Assembly (NCBI RefSeq): GCF_039539445.1
Contig: NZ_BAABDD010000008.1
Coordinates: forward strand, 1-64,000
Source of the DNA: Salinactinospora qingdaonensis
GTDB lineage: Bacteria > Actinomycetota > Actinomycetes > Streptosporangiales > Streptosporangiaceae
Direction of reading: 5' to 3'
DNA: 64,000 nt
This document shows positions 9,005-18,431 of this stretch, piece after piece. A program made the translations under genes and the position numbers. The notes below the pieces were generated by a model. It was given only the letters and a program-made list of their open reading frames with translations, ran no database searches and was not told the DNA's origin. Positions within the stretch are counted from its first letter, which is position 1, and each line of letters opens with the position of its first letter.

Positions 9005-9247
9005 CTAGAGGAGTTCGTCGCCGGCGACCTCCTGGCGGGACAGTCGGTCGATCCTGCGGACAGCGAGCACAATACTCGCGATGAGCAGCAGGAAAGCGAG
9101 CCAGAACGGCAGGCTCAGGGGACCGGTAACCACCATGACGGCTGCAGCGACGAGTATCTGGAAAACCAAAAGGATGAAATCGAGCCGGTCCTGCTGGATT
9201 AGGACCGCGATGGGTGGGCGCGCCGCCCCATGCCGACCGCTCCTCAT
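9005..9247 (-). CDS. Small two-helix membrane protein
   Basis: The protein is 80 residues with two hydrophobic segments, FILLVFQILVAAAVMVV near 29-45 and LPFWLAFLLLIASIVLAV near 51-68, followed by a charged tail. The ATG at 9247 has AAAGGAAG upstream; the longer frame to 9331 has no such signal. No family is recognised. It is convergent with the TetR gene. Confidence 0.65.
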   Translation of the reverse strand: MRSGRHGAARPPIAVLIQQDRLDFILLVFQILVAAAVMVVTGPLSLPFWLAFLLLIASIVLAVRRIDRLSRQEVAGDELL

Positions 9248-9511
9248 CTGCTCTTCCTTTCTCGCGGCGCGCGACTGGCCGCATCTTCGTTCACGGGGCG
9301 GATCCCCTGGAGGGCCGGGTGGACTCCGCATATGGACCGCATATGGGCCGTGAGCCTTAGAGGGTGCCCTGTCATCGACGAGGTCGAGACCGGGGGGAGC
9401 ACAGACACACCTCAGATAGGACCAAGAGTACGCCCAGTGAACGCGCCCCCGTGGGCACTTCGACGATCACCGGGGCGCACGCTCGGAGACCGTGATGCGG
9501 ACCCAACCAAC

Positions 9512-9823
9512 TTAGCGGACGAATCCGTATTCCTTGGCCATGCGGCAGATCGCGAGAAGTCGGAGCAGCTCCCACTCGTACTCGATGGCGGCGGAGAACC
9601 AACCGCGCTCTCGGCAGCCGTCCAAGAAGCCGTGGAGGTAGTGCGTGAGGCTCTGCCGGGAGATGCGCGCGCCGCCGTGCTCGATGGCGTCGCGAACAGC
9701 CGCAGCGTGCTGGTCAAGCTCAGCGGTCAGGCCAGGGGTGGCATGCGCACCAAGCAACCCAAACTGTCCGAAATCATGGGACAGCCGGGACAGCGGGCAC
9801 TTGGCGAACAACCCACGAAGCAT
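9512..9823 (-). CDS. Conserved hypothetical protein, possibly DUF6401-like
   Basis: This 103-residue protein is helical and has no signal peptide or membrane segment. The pattern SHDFGQFGLLG, then LTAELDQHAAAVRDA, is like small actinobacterial proteins filed under DUF6401 and linked to natural-product loci; that match is from memory and is uncertain. GAGG lies a suitable distance before the ATG at 9823. No biosynthetic genes are nearby, so the context does not support a secondary-metabolite role here. Confidence 0.6.
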   Translation of the reverse strand: MLRGLFAKCPLSRLSHDFGQFGLLGAHATPGLTAELDQHAAAVRDAIEHGGARISRQSLTHYLHGFLDGCRERGWFSAAIEYEWELLRLLAICRMAKEYGFVR

Positions 9824-10003
9824 GGATGACTACCTCAACGTACCGACAGCAGAAGCACCACTGACTATATATCGGACTTCCCCAAAACAGGGTAAAAACT
9901 GGGATTGTGGGGCAAAATGACAACGGAAACTGGTTAGCGAACTGGGGAATCGGGGTACACGCTCCTCTTCCCACCGCTTTCCGGGGGCGCTCCTCCCCAT
10001 GGT

Positions 10004-10732
10004 CTAGAAAGTCAACCCCATAGCTTGCAGCCGCGCCGTGTGGGAGTCGGTGATTTTGGCAAACACCCGGCTGACCGCGGCCAGATCACTCTGCCGGGCC
10101 GCGGCCTCGTCGCCCTTGGCCTCCTCCGCCGTCAACAGCGCGGCCAACCGGGGGCGCTCGGCCGCGACACGCTGGGCCTGGCTCAACGCCTCGCCGACAA
10201 GACGGCGGGCCCACAACGCGAGCCGGCCCGCGAGCCGGGGCTCGTCGGCGATGGCAGCACGCACCTTGCGCGCAACGAACTCCGCACGTCCCGTCTCCGA
10301 AAGCACACCCATAACCAGCTCGCGCGTCTCGGGATCGGCGAGATGGGCGACCTGGCGGTAGAAATCTCCAGCGATACCGTCGCCGACGTAGGCTTTGACC
10401 AGGCTCTCCAACCAACTCTGCGGTTCGGTCTGGGCGTGCCAGGCATCCAGCGGCGCCACGAAGGGCTCCATCGCCGCTTCTGGATCGGCGCCCAACTCCG
10501 CCAAGCGCTCACGCAGCCGGGTGAAGTGAGCGTGCTCGGTCGCGGCGAGGCCGGCAAGTTCGGCCTTGTCTCGCAGCGTAGGGGCCAGGCCGGCGTCATC
10601 GGCCAGGTGGAAGAAGGCCACCAACTCGGCATAAGCCAGCAGCCCGAGCAGGTCGACCACCGCGGCACGGGCGGGTTCCCCACCGGGATCGCCAGAGGTA
10701 AAGGGCGAATCGAGCGTTGAGCCGTTCGTCAT
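10004..10732 (-). CDS. Ferritin-like fold protein
   Basis: The 242-residue all-helical protein has the ferritin-like or MiaE-like pattern, with a glutamate in YAELVAFFHLADDA and the pair EHAHF in ATEHAHFTRL. These could bind a di-metal centre. It matches Rv3210c-type proteins in size and position, and in mycobacteria the helicase gene rhlE is also its divergent neighbour. Its biochemical function is not established. The start is the ATG at 10732. Confidence 0.78.
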   Translation of the reverse strand: MTNGSTLDSPFTSGDPGGEPARAAVVDLLGLLAYAELVAFFHLADDAGLAPTLRDKAELAGLAATEHAHFTRLRERLAELGADPEAAMEPFVAPLDAWHAQTEPQSWLESLVKAYVGDGIAGDFYRQVAHLADPETRELVMGVLSETGRAEFVARKVRAAIADEPRLAGRLALWARRLVGEALSQAQRVAAERPRLAALLTAEEAKGDEAAARQSDLAAVSRVFAKITDSHTARLQAMGLTF

Positions 10733-11361
10733 GCGAGCCAGCTTAGCCCGCGCGCCGGCGCCAACGCGGACATGGCCACATGGCCGTACGGTTACTACTG
10801 CCGGCCGCCCCAGTGGTCACAACGAACGCACGCCACCGCAGATGTGAGCTGACGAACACACTGCCGTCAGTGTGAGCACGCAGGATAGACTCAGGCAGGT
10901 GATCGGCGCAGGTCGATCACACAAGCGCGGCGGCTGCCGGTTCGGCCCGTTACAGCGACCACCCAGGGAACTAACCCGCCCACAGCAACCGGCCGGGGCG
11001 GGCTGACAGAGCGATCGGCCGCGCGAGCCCCGCCCAAAGTCACGGGGACGCGCGCAGGGGAACGCCCCCAACCAGCGTTCATCCCCTGTCGCGCTCCCGC
11101 TATGACGACAGCACAGACAACACGGACAACCCCAACGGATGGACACTGCGCGCCGATCGTGGATACGAGGCGAGCGACACCACTCGCCGCCGAAGACGCG
11201 CCACCGTCGGGCGGAGAGACACCCGCGACGGTGAGCCGCACCGGTTCCCCCAGCGTGGGCCGATCGTCGGCGCCGAGCTTTCGAGCGGTGCCCATTCCGT
11301 GCGATACCAGACGACGAACGAAAAAGCGGCTGCCCAGATGGAGGCATGAGCCCTGACCAGC
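10733..11361. other. Long divergent interval and possible rhlE leader
   Basis: This 629-base interval separates the ferritin-like gene from the DEAD-box helicase. I see no credible gene; the long minus-strand frames are shadows that run into the helicase. It holds a perfect inverted repeat at 10857-10874 and a TAGACT hexamer at 10884-10889 that could be a -10 element. If transcription starts there, the helicase mRNA would have a leader of about 470 bases. There is no clear ribosome binding site before the ATG at 11362. Confidence 0.5.
10857..10874. promoter_or_regulatory. Inverted repeat upstream of the helicase
   Basis: CACACTG and CAGTGTG are exact 7-bp complements separated by CCGT. The repeat lies just upstream of TAGACT at 10884, so it could be an operator overlapping a promoter of either divergent gene. 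Confidence 0.5.
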
Positions 11362-12936
11362 ATGAGTACAACTAACGAACCCCGAAAAACCTTCCGCGAC
11401 CTCGGCGTCGGCCCCGACATCGCCGAGGCACTCGAAGCCGAAGGCATCCTCGAACCCTTCCCCATCCAGTCCCTCGCCTTGCCGCTGGCGCTGACGGGCA
11501 CCGACATCATCGGGCAGGCCCGCACCGGCACCGGCAAAACATTCGCCTTCGGCCTCCCGTTGCTGGAACGGGTCCAGCAACGCCCCGCCGCAGCGCACCG
11601 GCCCCGCGGGCTTGTCGTTGTCCCCACGCGCGAACTGGCCATCCAAGTCGCGGCCGATCTGACGACAGCGGGCAAGCGCACCGGCGCTCGTATCCTCACC
11701 GTCTACGGCGGCCGTGCCTACGAGCCTCAGATCAGCGGCCTAAGCAGCGGGGTGGACATCGTCGTGGGCACCCCCGGTCGCCTGCTCGACCTGGAGGGGC
11801 AAGGGCATCTGCGACTGAGCGACGTCGAGGCTCTCGTCCTCGACGAAGCCGACAAGATGCTCGACCTGGGATTCTTGCCCGACATCGAACGCATCTTGGT
11901 CAAGGTCCCGCAAGAACGGCAGGTCATGCTGTTCTCGGCGACCATGCCCAGCGAGATTGTCGCACTGTCGCGCAACTACCTACGGCGCCCCACCCATGTC
12001 CGCACCGACGACGATGACGAGCAGGAACGCCTGCCCGGCACGACGAGCCAGCACGTCTTCCGCACCCACCCCATGGACAAGCTGGAGATGCTGGCGCGCC
12101 TCCTCCAAGCCGAGGGCCGTGGCCTGACTATGATCTTCTGCCAGACCAAACGGGTCTGCGACCAGGTGGCCACCGCCCTCAAAGGGCGCGGTTTCGCCGC
12201 GGCGGCAGTCCACGGCGATCTCGGGCAAAGCCAGCGTGAACGGGCACTGCGGGCGTTTCGCAACGGCAAGATCGACGTTCTCGTGGCCACCGACGTCGCT
12301 GCGCGCGGCCTGGACGTCGACGACGTCACGCACGTGGTGAACTACGAGTGCCCCGAAGACGAGAAGACCTACACGCACCGGATCGGCCGCACCGGTCGGG
12401 CCGGGCGCTCGGGCAGCGCTGTCACCTTCATCGACTGGCAGGAGACCGCGCGGTGGAAACTCATCAATGCGGCGCTGGACCTGCCCTTCGCCGAGCCGCC
12501 CGAGACCTACTCGACCTCTGAGCACTTCTTCGCCGAACTGGGGATCGCCCCCGGCACCAAGGGCACGCTCGCCGCGGAGCGCAGGGGCAGGGCCGGTCTG
12601 GAGGCCGAGGCGGTCGAAGACATCGGCGACACCGGCAACGGCCGCCAAGAGCGACACCCCCGCACCAGCCGTGACGGCGGCGCCCAACGCTCACGCAACC
12701 GGCGCTCCCGCAAGCGCACACGCGGTGGCAAGTCCGCTCCCCGGAACGCCGGCGGCACGGACAAGCGCGGCAGTGAGGGAGAGACGGCCGCCAGCGCCAA
12801 GAGCGCCGCGGGCGAGTCGACCAGCGCCCCCGCGGCCAACGGAAATGCCGGCGGCACCGAGGCGGCCAAGTCGAAGCGCTCCTCTCGCCGCCGGCGCACC
12901 CGCGGCGGTGTCGAAGTGCCTCGGGACCAGGGTTAA
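11362..12936 (+). CDS. rhlE: DEAD-box ATP-dependent RNA helicase
   Basis: The 524-residue protein has the complete DEAD-box motif set: QARTGTGKT (I), PTRELA (Ia), GTPGRLLD (Ib), VLDEADKMLD (II), FSATM (III), TDVAARGLDVDDVTHVV (V) and HRIGRTGRAGR (VI). The last 130 or so residues are a basic, low-complexity tail rich in Arg, Lys, Gly and Ser that would bind RNA. Such helicases help in ribosome assembly and cold-stress RNA unfolding. The symbol follows the Rv3211 relationship and is provisional. The start has weak support because no clear ribosome binding site precedes it. Confidence 0.92.
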   Translation: MSTTNEPRKTFRDLGVGPDIAEALEAEGILEPFPIQSLALPLALTGTDIIGQARTGTGKTFAFGLPLLERVQQRPAAAHRPRGLVVVPTRELAIQVAADLTTAGKRTGARILTVYGGRAYEPQISGLSSGVDIVVGTPGRLLDLEGQGHLRLSDVEALVLDEADKMLDLGFLPDIERILVKVPQERQVMLFSATMPSEIVALSRNYLRRPTHVRTDDDDEQERLPGTTSQHVFRTHPMDKLEMLARLLQAEGRGLTMIFCQTKRVCDQVATALKGRGFAAAAVHGDLGQSQRERALRAFRNGKIDVLVATDVAARGLDVDDVTHVVNYECPEDEKTYTHRIGRTGRAGRSGSAVTFIDWQETARWKLINAALDLPFAEPPETYSTSEHFFAELGIAPGTKGTLAAERRGRAGLEAEAVEDIGDTGNGRQERHPRTSRDGGAQRSRNRRSRKRTRGGKSAPRNAGGTDKRGSEGETAASAKSAAGESTSAPAANGNAGGTEAAKSKRSSRRRRTRGGVEVPRDQG

Positions 12937-13033
12937 GTCAGGGGGCCGTATGGCGTCGGAAACGCGGGCGGGCCACGCTCGCGGCTTTCCCCACGGCCCC
13001 TTCCCCACATCGGATCGTCTAGTGTGAAGCGAC

Positions 13034-13918
13034 GTGAGTACGCCTCGGTTTCTGGATCTGCCACCCGGCGCACGGCGGGTGGACGTAGCTACCCCGCTCG
13101 GAAGCATCGCCGCCTTGGAGGCCCTTCCGGCAGCCGGCGGCTGCGAGCGCCAGCCGGCGGTCCTGGTGCCGGGGTTCACCGGAAGCAAAGAGGATTTCAT
13201 CGCGCTGCTGCAAACCCTCGCCCAGGCCGGACGGCGAGTGGTGGCTATCGACATGCCCGGCCAGTACGAGTCCCGCGGCCCTGAGGACCCCGCCGCCTAC
13301 ACGTGCGCCGCGCTGGGACAGACCATCGACGCCGTGGTGACGTCAGTGGCTGACGGCCCCGTTCACCTGCTGGGGCACTCCTTCGGCGGCTTGGTCACCC
13401 GGGAGACCGTACTCGCGGGCAACGCCCCACTGCTGTCCTACACCCTCATGAGCTCGGGTCCCAGCGCCGTCGAGGGCTCCTCGGCACTGGACGCCCAGCA
13501 ACTGGTGACGGCACTGGGCGAGGCCCCCACCTCGGAGTTACTCGCCCAGATCTGGTGGCGGCACATGGACGCCCCCGCGCGCGAAAGCGGGCTGCCCGAG
13601 GACGTCTACACTTTTTTGCGCGAACGCATGCTGGCCAACTCGCCCGTGGGCTTGGCCCGTATGGCGGCGGAGTTGACCAGTGCCGCCGACCGGACGGCGG
13701 AGTTGGCCGCCGTAGAGCTGCCCATGCTCGTTCTCTACGGGGAAAACGACAACGTCTGGTCACCGCAGGTTCAGGACACGATGGCCAAGCGGCTGCGTGC
13801 CGAGCGCGTCGTTGTCCCGGGCGCGGCCCACTCCCCCAACGTGGAGGCGCCCGAGACCACGGCTAGTGCCCTGACGAAGTTCTTCAACGCCGCTGAGGCT
13901 CCCAAACGCACCGGCTGA
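13034..13918 (+). CDS. Alpha/beta hydrolase
   Basis: This 294-residue protein has nucleophile elbow LLGHSFGG, acid VLYGENDNVW and histidine GAAHSPN. VLVPGFTGSKEDF provides the oxyanion loop. The substrate is unknown. The start is GTG at 13034. It follows the helicase by 97 bases on the same strand and ends one base before the stop of the metallo-beta-lactamase-fold gene on the other strand. Confidence 0.85.
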   Translation: MSTPRFLDLPPGARRVDVATPLGSIAALEALPAAGGCERQPAVLVPGFTGSKEDFIALLQTLAQAGRRVVAIDMPGQYESRGPEDPAAYTCAALGQTIDAVVTSVADGPVHLLGHSFGGLVTRETVLAGNAPLLSYTLMSSGPSAVEGSSALDAQQLVTALGEAPTSELLAQIWWRHMDAPARESGLPEDVYTFLRERMLANSPVGLARMAAELTSAADRTAELAAVELPMLVLYGENDNVWSPQVQDTMAKRLRAERVVVPGAAHSPNVEAPETTASALTKFFNAAEAPKRTG

Positions 13919-13919
13919 G

Positions 13920-14687
13920 TTAGTCGCCGGCGACCCAGGAGTCGAAGTTCTCCGCCTGTTGCCCGACAGTGGTCTCCGGGCCGGTGTCGGGCAACACCCG
14001 AGTGTCGGGCGGCAACGACAGCAGCGTCTCCCCGACGGAGGCAAGCTGGGTGGTGAAGTCGACGTAGCCCTCCCCCACGGTGCCGAGCCGACCGTCGAGC
14101 AGCGTGTCGCCGGAGAACACCACACCGAGACGAGGGATGTAGTAGGCCACCGTTCCCGACGATGTGCCCGGAACGGCGAGGATGTCGATCTCCAACTCGC
14201 CGACCTGCACCGAGCCGCCGCCCTCGACCTCCCAGTCAGGCTTGCGCTCGATGCCGTGAACGCGGCGCCAGGAGCGCATCTCCCGTGGGTGCAGCGCGAT
14301 GGGCGCCTCGTCGCGATCGGCCACCTCGATCGCTGCACCGATGTGGGTGTTGTAGCCGTTCGTGCAGGCAACAAGGTAGATCTCCCGCTCGCCGACGGCG
14401 GTGAGGATCGCCTTGGCGTCATGGGCCGGGTCGACGACGATGACGCCCTCGTCGTCGGCGGGGACAATCCAGGTGTTGCTGACCGTCTCGAACTCCTGAC
14501 CCTCGAAGGAGAGCGCTCCGGCGGTTTCGACCCGCTCGATGGCGTCATCGCTGACGGTGGTGGCCCCCTTCGTGCCCTCGGCGGTCTCTTCGGTGTCAGC
14601 CGCCTCGGCACGGTCGATTTCGGCGGTTGCCGTCGTCGAACCGGCGTCGTCGCCGTCCTTCTTCTTGCCTTTGCGCTTCCAGAACAC
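13920..14687 (-). CDS. Metallo-beta-lactamase-fold protein lacking most metal ligands
   Basis: The 255-residue protein starts with a basic MFWKRKGKKK and an acidic linker, then an MBL fold from about residue 55. In active members the first metal motif reads HxHxDH; here the segment is TNGYNTHIG, keeping only the last histidine. The later PGH becomes PGTSSG, and the distal GH becomes DTGPETT. The aspartate of FSGDTLL is kept. The overall layout still matches actinobacterial MBL hydrolases of the glyoxalase II-like group. Hydrolase activity is therefore doubtful and a binding or regulatory role is possible. Confidence 0.75.
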   Translation of the reverse strand: MFWKRKGKKKDGDDAGSTTATAEIDRAEAADTEETAEGTKGATTVSDDAIERVETAGALSFEGQEFETVSNTWIVPADDEGVIVVDPAHDAKAILTAVGEREIYLVACTNGYNTHIGAAIEVADRDEAPIALHPREMRSWRRVHGIERKPDWEVEGGGSVQVGELEIDILAVPGTSSGTVAYYIPRLGVVFSGDTLLDGRLGTVGEGYVDFTTQLASVGETLLSLPPDTRVLPDTGPETTVGQQAENFDSWVAGD

Positions 14688-14871
14688 GGTTCCGACCCTT
14701 CGCTGAACGTGTGACGGTCAAATCTGTGCTGTTTTCGCGGGCCCATTGTCCCGGTTCCGGCCGCAGATGCCTACTCGCGAGACACGACGCGCGGCCGGGG
14801 AAGGGACATGCTGACAATTACCCGTAAGACTTCGGTAAGAGGCGGAGTGGCCGTCAGCCATCCCGCGGCGC

Positions 14872-15741
14872 TCACACGGTGACGGGTTCGGCACCGGTGG
14901 CCGAGTCGACAAGGCTGGCATAGGCCTCGGGATGGGTGGTCTCGCAACCGAGCCGGTGGTCGGTCAGGGCGCCATGGTCGTCGCTGGCGCCGGTGACGAC
15001 GAGCCCGAGATCGACGGCCACCCCTCTCCAGTTTCGCCGCTCCGTTGCGGTGTGCGAGGGGTGGTCGACCTCGATCCCGGCGAGGCCGGCGCGCGCCATG
15101 CGTTCGACCAACTCGACAGGGACCGCACCGGCAGCGCTTCCCTCGCCACGTGCGGGGTGGGCCAGCACGGACACCCCTCCGGCCGCGGCGATCAAACTCA
15201 CGGCCCGCACCGGTTCCAGGGCATAACGCGCCACATGGGCCGGCCGTCCCGAGCCGATCCAACGGTCGAAGGCGTCCTGCACATCGGCGGCTGCCCCCGC
15301 CTCGACGACGGCGCGGGCGACGTGGGGGCGGCCTACCACTGTCGGGCCGTCCTCACCGGCGATGTCACCGGCGAGCTCGCACACCCGTTCCCAGGTGACC
15401 CCGACTCCCGCGGCTCGCAGGCGCTGCACCATCGTGTGGGCCCGCGTAAACCGATCGTCGCGGATACGTCGCAACTGCTCGGCTAGCTCCGAGGAGGCGG
15501 GGTCGAAAAGGTAGGCGAGAACGTGGACGCTGGCACCGGCGTGCACACACGACAACTCCATCCCGGGAACGAGGGTGAGACCGTTGGGCAGACCGGATGC
15601 GGCAGCAGCGTGCCCGGCGACGGTGTCGTGATCGGTCAGAGCCAGCACGTCGAGTCCCGCGGCGACTGCGTAACGCAGGACCTCCCGGGGCGGGTCGGTG
15701 CCGTCGGACACGGAACTGTGCGAGTGCAAATCAATGCGCAT
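14872..15741 (-). CDS. PHP-domain phosphoesterase (RNase AM-like)
   Basis: The 289-residue protein opens with DLHSHSSVSDG and carries the other PHP metal motifs LTDHDT, PGMELS, LAHPAR and SDDHG. Enzymes of this group, including E. coli YciV/RNase AM, remove nucleotides from 5' ends of small RNA fragments and act on 3',5'-nucleoside bisphosphates. The ATG at 15741 puts the first metal motif at the normal distance from the N-terminus. It is on the same strand as its neighbours with gaps of 183 and 60 bases. Confidence 0.88.
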   Translation of the reverse strand: MRIDLHSHSSVSDGTDPPREVLRYAVAAGLDVLALTDHDTVAGHAAAASGLPNGLTLVPGMELSCVHAGASVHVLAYLFDPASSELAEQLRRIRDDRFTRAHTMVQRLRAAGVGVTWERVCELAGDIAGEDGPTVVGRPHVARAVVEAGAAADVQDAFDRWIGSGRPAHVARYALEPVRAVSLIAAAGGVSVLAHPARGEGSAAGAVPVELVERMARAGLAGIEVDHPSHTATERRNWRGVAVDLGLVVTGASDDHGALTDHRLGCETTHPEAYASLVDSATGAEPVTV

Positions 15742-15801
15742 CAGCCACATCCTAGGCGGGTCCGTGCCCGGCCGCGGGCTCCGTCACCATCGCAACGGTG
15801 C

Positions 15802-16458
15802 TCACTGGCGCGGGCGCAGGGCTTCGGTGAGGAACGGCGACAGCGCGCCGAAAGGCGGTTCCATGGCCACGTCACCGTCGTGGCGGTCACTGAGGTCGCG
15901 AACCGCGGTGATCTCGCACATCAACACGCCGGTGTCAGCGGGGCTGAACACGAACCACAGCCAGTTCGCCATAGCTTCACCTACGTAAACAGCGTACTGC
16001 GCACCTGCGTCGATGCTCCATAGCGCGATGTCATGACCGTCGTGGCGGACCTTGCCGTCAGGAGCGCCGGAGTCGAACCCGTCGCCGGGGTCGGCGCCGG
16101 CCATGCCGGCCAGGCGGCAGGCCAAGCCGATCCCAGGCTCTTCTGCGACGATGGCCAGGTCCCCCACGCCGCCCAACGGGGCAGGGCCGGAGAGAGCGAC
16201 CACAGTGGCAAGAGCGCCGCTGCGCTCGTCACCGGCGTCGGCGAACCCCGTGACGACCCAGCCCGACGGTAACGGCCAGGGAATCCACATGGGTACTTGG
16301 GCGGAGTCGCTGAGCAGTTCCAGGGAAGCGAGGGTGGGTTCTAGCAGATGGCGCAGTGGTACCACCGGTCCGTGCGCGTCGCACTGCCACGCGCTCGACC
16401 ACAACCCTGGCGGGTGGACGGCGCGGCCACATCGGGGGCACGACGGCTCGGACTTCAT
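15802..16458 (-). CDS. DUF6758-like zinc-ribbon protein
   Basis: This 218-residue protein begins MKSEPSCPRCGRAVHPP, with a third cysteine in WQCDAHG, which suggests a small zinc ribbon near residues 6-28. The rest is an actinobacterial conserved domain seen next to PHP genes and often filed as DUF6758; function is unknown. The ATG at 16458 is chosen because upstream codons run into the mobile-element derivative. No clear ribosome binding site is visible, so the start could be slightly different. Confidence 0.75.
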   Translation of the reverse strand: MKSEPSCPRCGRAVHPPGLWSSAWQCDAHGPVVPLRHLLEPTLASLELLSDSAQVPMWIPWPLPSGWVVTGFADAGDERSGALATVVALSGPAPLGGVGDLAIVAEEPGIGLACRLAGMAGADPGDGFDSGAPDGKVRHDGHDIALWSIDAGAQYAVYVGEAMANWLWFVFSPADTGVLMCEITAVRDLSDRHDGDVAMEPPFGALSPFLTEALRPRQ

Positions 16459-16504
16459 GGTTGCCGGTGGTGATACCCGAACACGCAGGTGAAAAACTTG
16501 GCTT

Positions 16505-16632
16505 GCTCCCCATGGTGAACGAGGGGTCCGACTGTGCCTGAGGGTACGGTTCCGCTTATGAGGCGCGGGAACACCGCCCCGGATTCCTCCCCGCCCTAAA
16601 GGCCGGGGCATCCTCCAGGAGAAACGGTAACC
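16505..16632 (-). mobile_element. Non-autonomous IS605/TnpB-derived element (about 130 bp)
   Basis: Both ends match those of the tnpB relic at 46923-47390. One end carries the CCCC-GTGAACGAGGGG type hairpin, and the other reads ATTCCTCCCCGCCC, then CCGGGGCATCCTCC, then GGAGAAACGGT. There is no coding sequence between them. This is the form expected of an internally deleted derivative mobilised in trans. It ends 14 bases before the stop codon of the CPBP protease gene. Confidence 0.75.
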
Positions 16633-16645
16633 AGTGGTGGGACGG

Positions 16646-17959
16646 TTAGCGTGGGGGCGGATGGTGCGGTTCCTGGTCCGGCCGGAATCGCGGCTGGCCC
16701 TGCTGCGGCGGCCCGGCCGGCGTCGGCGGGAGGGCCGGCGGGGGCGAGTCGTCGTGCTCCTTGTCTGCGACGGTGCGCCGCAGCCGCATGCGCCGAGCGA
16801 GGATCACCACGACTGCGCAGAACAGCGCCATCTCGATCGCGGTTCCGGCAAGCCCCTGCCAACTTCCCGAGCTTGCGCGCTGCTCCAACGTCCCCTCGTA
16901 GGCGGAAAGCCCGAAGGCGGCGAGGTTGTGCACCACATGCAGCGCTATAGGGGCTTCCAGACCGCCGGTGTACCAGGCCAGCCACGCCACTGTGACGCCG
17001 AACAGCGCGACGTCAGCCATGGCCCACGCGCTGTAGGGGTGCAGCAACGCGAACACGCTGCCGCTGACGACGATGGCCAAGATGGGGGTGCGCAGGAACT
17101 GGTGCAGCGGGGGCCACCGGGAGGCGCGCACCACTGCGGTGACGATGGCGGCCACCACGGGCATGCGCGCCGGCCCGCGCCATTCGAGGCGCTTGGGTGC
17201 GGCGAGCAGTTCCCCGCGAGGCGCGCCGTAGCTGCCCACCGACTGCATCAGGAAACCCCGCAGCGCGATCTCCTCGGCCGACGCCTGGAAGGGAACGAGG
17301 AGCACCACGACAAGCATGCCCACCGCGAACTCGCGGGCACCGACCCACTCCCCCACGAAGGCCGCGTCGGGCCGGCTGATACCGAAGAGCAGCGCCACGG
17401 ACGTGATCGACAGCGCCACACTGACGACGGCGACTCCAGCGCAGACAAACAACCAGGGCCAGCGCAGCCGCCCTTCCACCGACAGCAGCGTGCCCGCCCG
17501 ACGCCGATGGACGAATCGGACGGTGAACAGCACCACCGGGATCATCATCGCGATGATGATGAGCTGCACCGCAAGATCGGGGGCCGGGGCGCCGAAGAAC
17601 GAGCCACCTTCTATGCGGATGCCATTGAACAGGGCGATCAGACCTGCGGTGATGCCCAGGAAGAACTGCACCAGCACATAGAGGATGAACGCGACCACCA
17701 CGCCCAGGAGCGGCACCCACCACCGGTACCGCGAGGTGCGGGCCAGCCGGTGGTAGGCCGTGCCGGCGGCAGGCTCACCGAGACTGGCCGGCCGCGACCG
17801 CGGCGGCGCAGGTGGCGGCCACGTCCATACATGCGACTGGCCCCCCTGCCCTGACGAGGGCTGGGGCGGAAACGCCCATGCCGGAGACTCGGGTGGCCGG
17901 TTCCACCCCGTGGGTTCGGAGGGCCACGGAGCCCCGGGCGGTGGCGACGCATTTCCCAT
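16646..17959 (-). CDS. CPBP-family intramembrane metalloprotease
   Basis: The 437-residue protein has a proline-rich cytoplasmic N-terminus of about 75 residues, then about eight membrane segments. The CPBP (CAAX protease / bacteriocin-processing) motifs are all present: AEEIALRG with the paired glutamates and arginine, FALLHPYSAW and LHVVHNLAAF. The tail after the last helix is again Pro- and Gln-rich. The substrate is not known. The gene is divergent from mrp. Confidence 0.88.
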   Translation of the reverse strand: MGNASPPPGAPWPSEPTGWNRPPESPAWAFPPQPSSGQGGQSHVWTWPPPAPPRSRPASLGEPAAGTAYHRLARTSRYRWWVPLLGVVVAFILYVLVQFFLGITAGLIALFNGIRIEGGSFFGAPAPDLAVQLIIIAMMIPVVLFTVRFVHRRRAGTLLSVEGRLRWPWLFVCAGVAVVSVALSITSVALLFGISRPDAAFVGEWVGAREFAVGMLVVVLLVPFQASAEEIALRGFLMQSVGSYGAPRGELLAAPKRLEWRGPARMPVVAAIVTAVVRASRWPPLHQFLRTPILAIVVSGSVFALLHPYSAWAMADVALFGVTVAWLAWYTGGLEAPIALHVVHNLAAFGLSAYEGTLEQRASSGSWQGLAGTAIEMALFCAVVVILARRMRLRRTVADKEHDDSPPPALPPTPAGPPQQGQPRFRPDQEPHHPPPR

Positions 17960-18431
17960 CGTTTGTCGAGATTACTACTCCGCCGTGTATTGGCCGTGTT
18001 AAGAGCACCGTCTCGCCACCGGCTTTGCCCCAGCTTTGACCAGCACCTCGCCACCAGGATCTCTAGCGAACCGATTACCGTGTGTAGCGACACCGTCGTG
18101 TATCGAGCTGGCGCTCTATCGGGGGATAGATGACGCGGACCTGGGTGGTGGGCCCTGGTCGGAACCGGCGTCTCTCGCATGGCCCGCCGGCTGCCAACAG
18201 CACTGACAGCGGGCGCTGTCGTGGAGTAGACCGTGCGGAAACGCTCGGTGCGCCGGCGCCGACAAGTAGGGGACGAGAGACGACCGCGCAGGAGGCCACC
18301 GGTTGGCTACCCATGGCACCTTCGGAGGTGAGCCGACCGGTAGGGGCAGCGGGAACGTGACGCGGGGCGCGCCACACCGCGCACGGGACGGGGGTCGGTT
18401 TTTGCTTTCGCTGTTACGTACCATTGGGTAT
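17960..18431. other. Divergent interval CPBP protease / mrp
   Basis: These 472 bases should hold two promoters. I see no credible gene. The short frame at 18130-18360 has no ribosome binding site or family match. A 6-bp inverted repeat, TCTATC and GATAGA around GGGG, lies at 18115-18130. Confidence 0.45.

Noticed and set aside
10891..11646. 251-residue minus-strand frame in the helicase leader
   Set aside because: It continues antisense into the helicase and shows no protein-like pattern.
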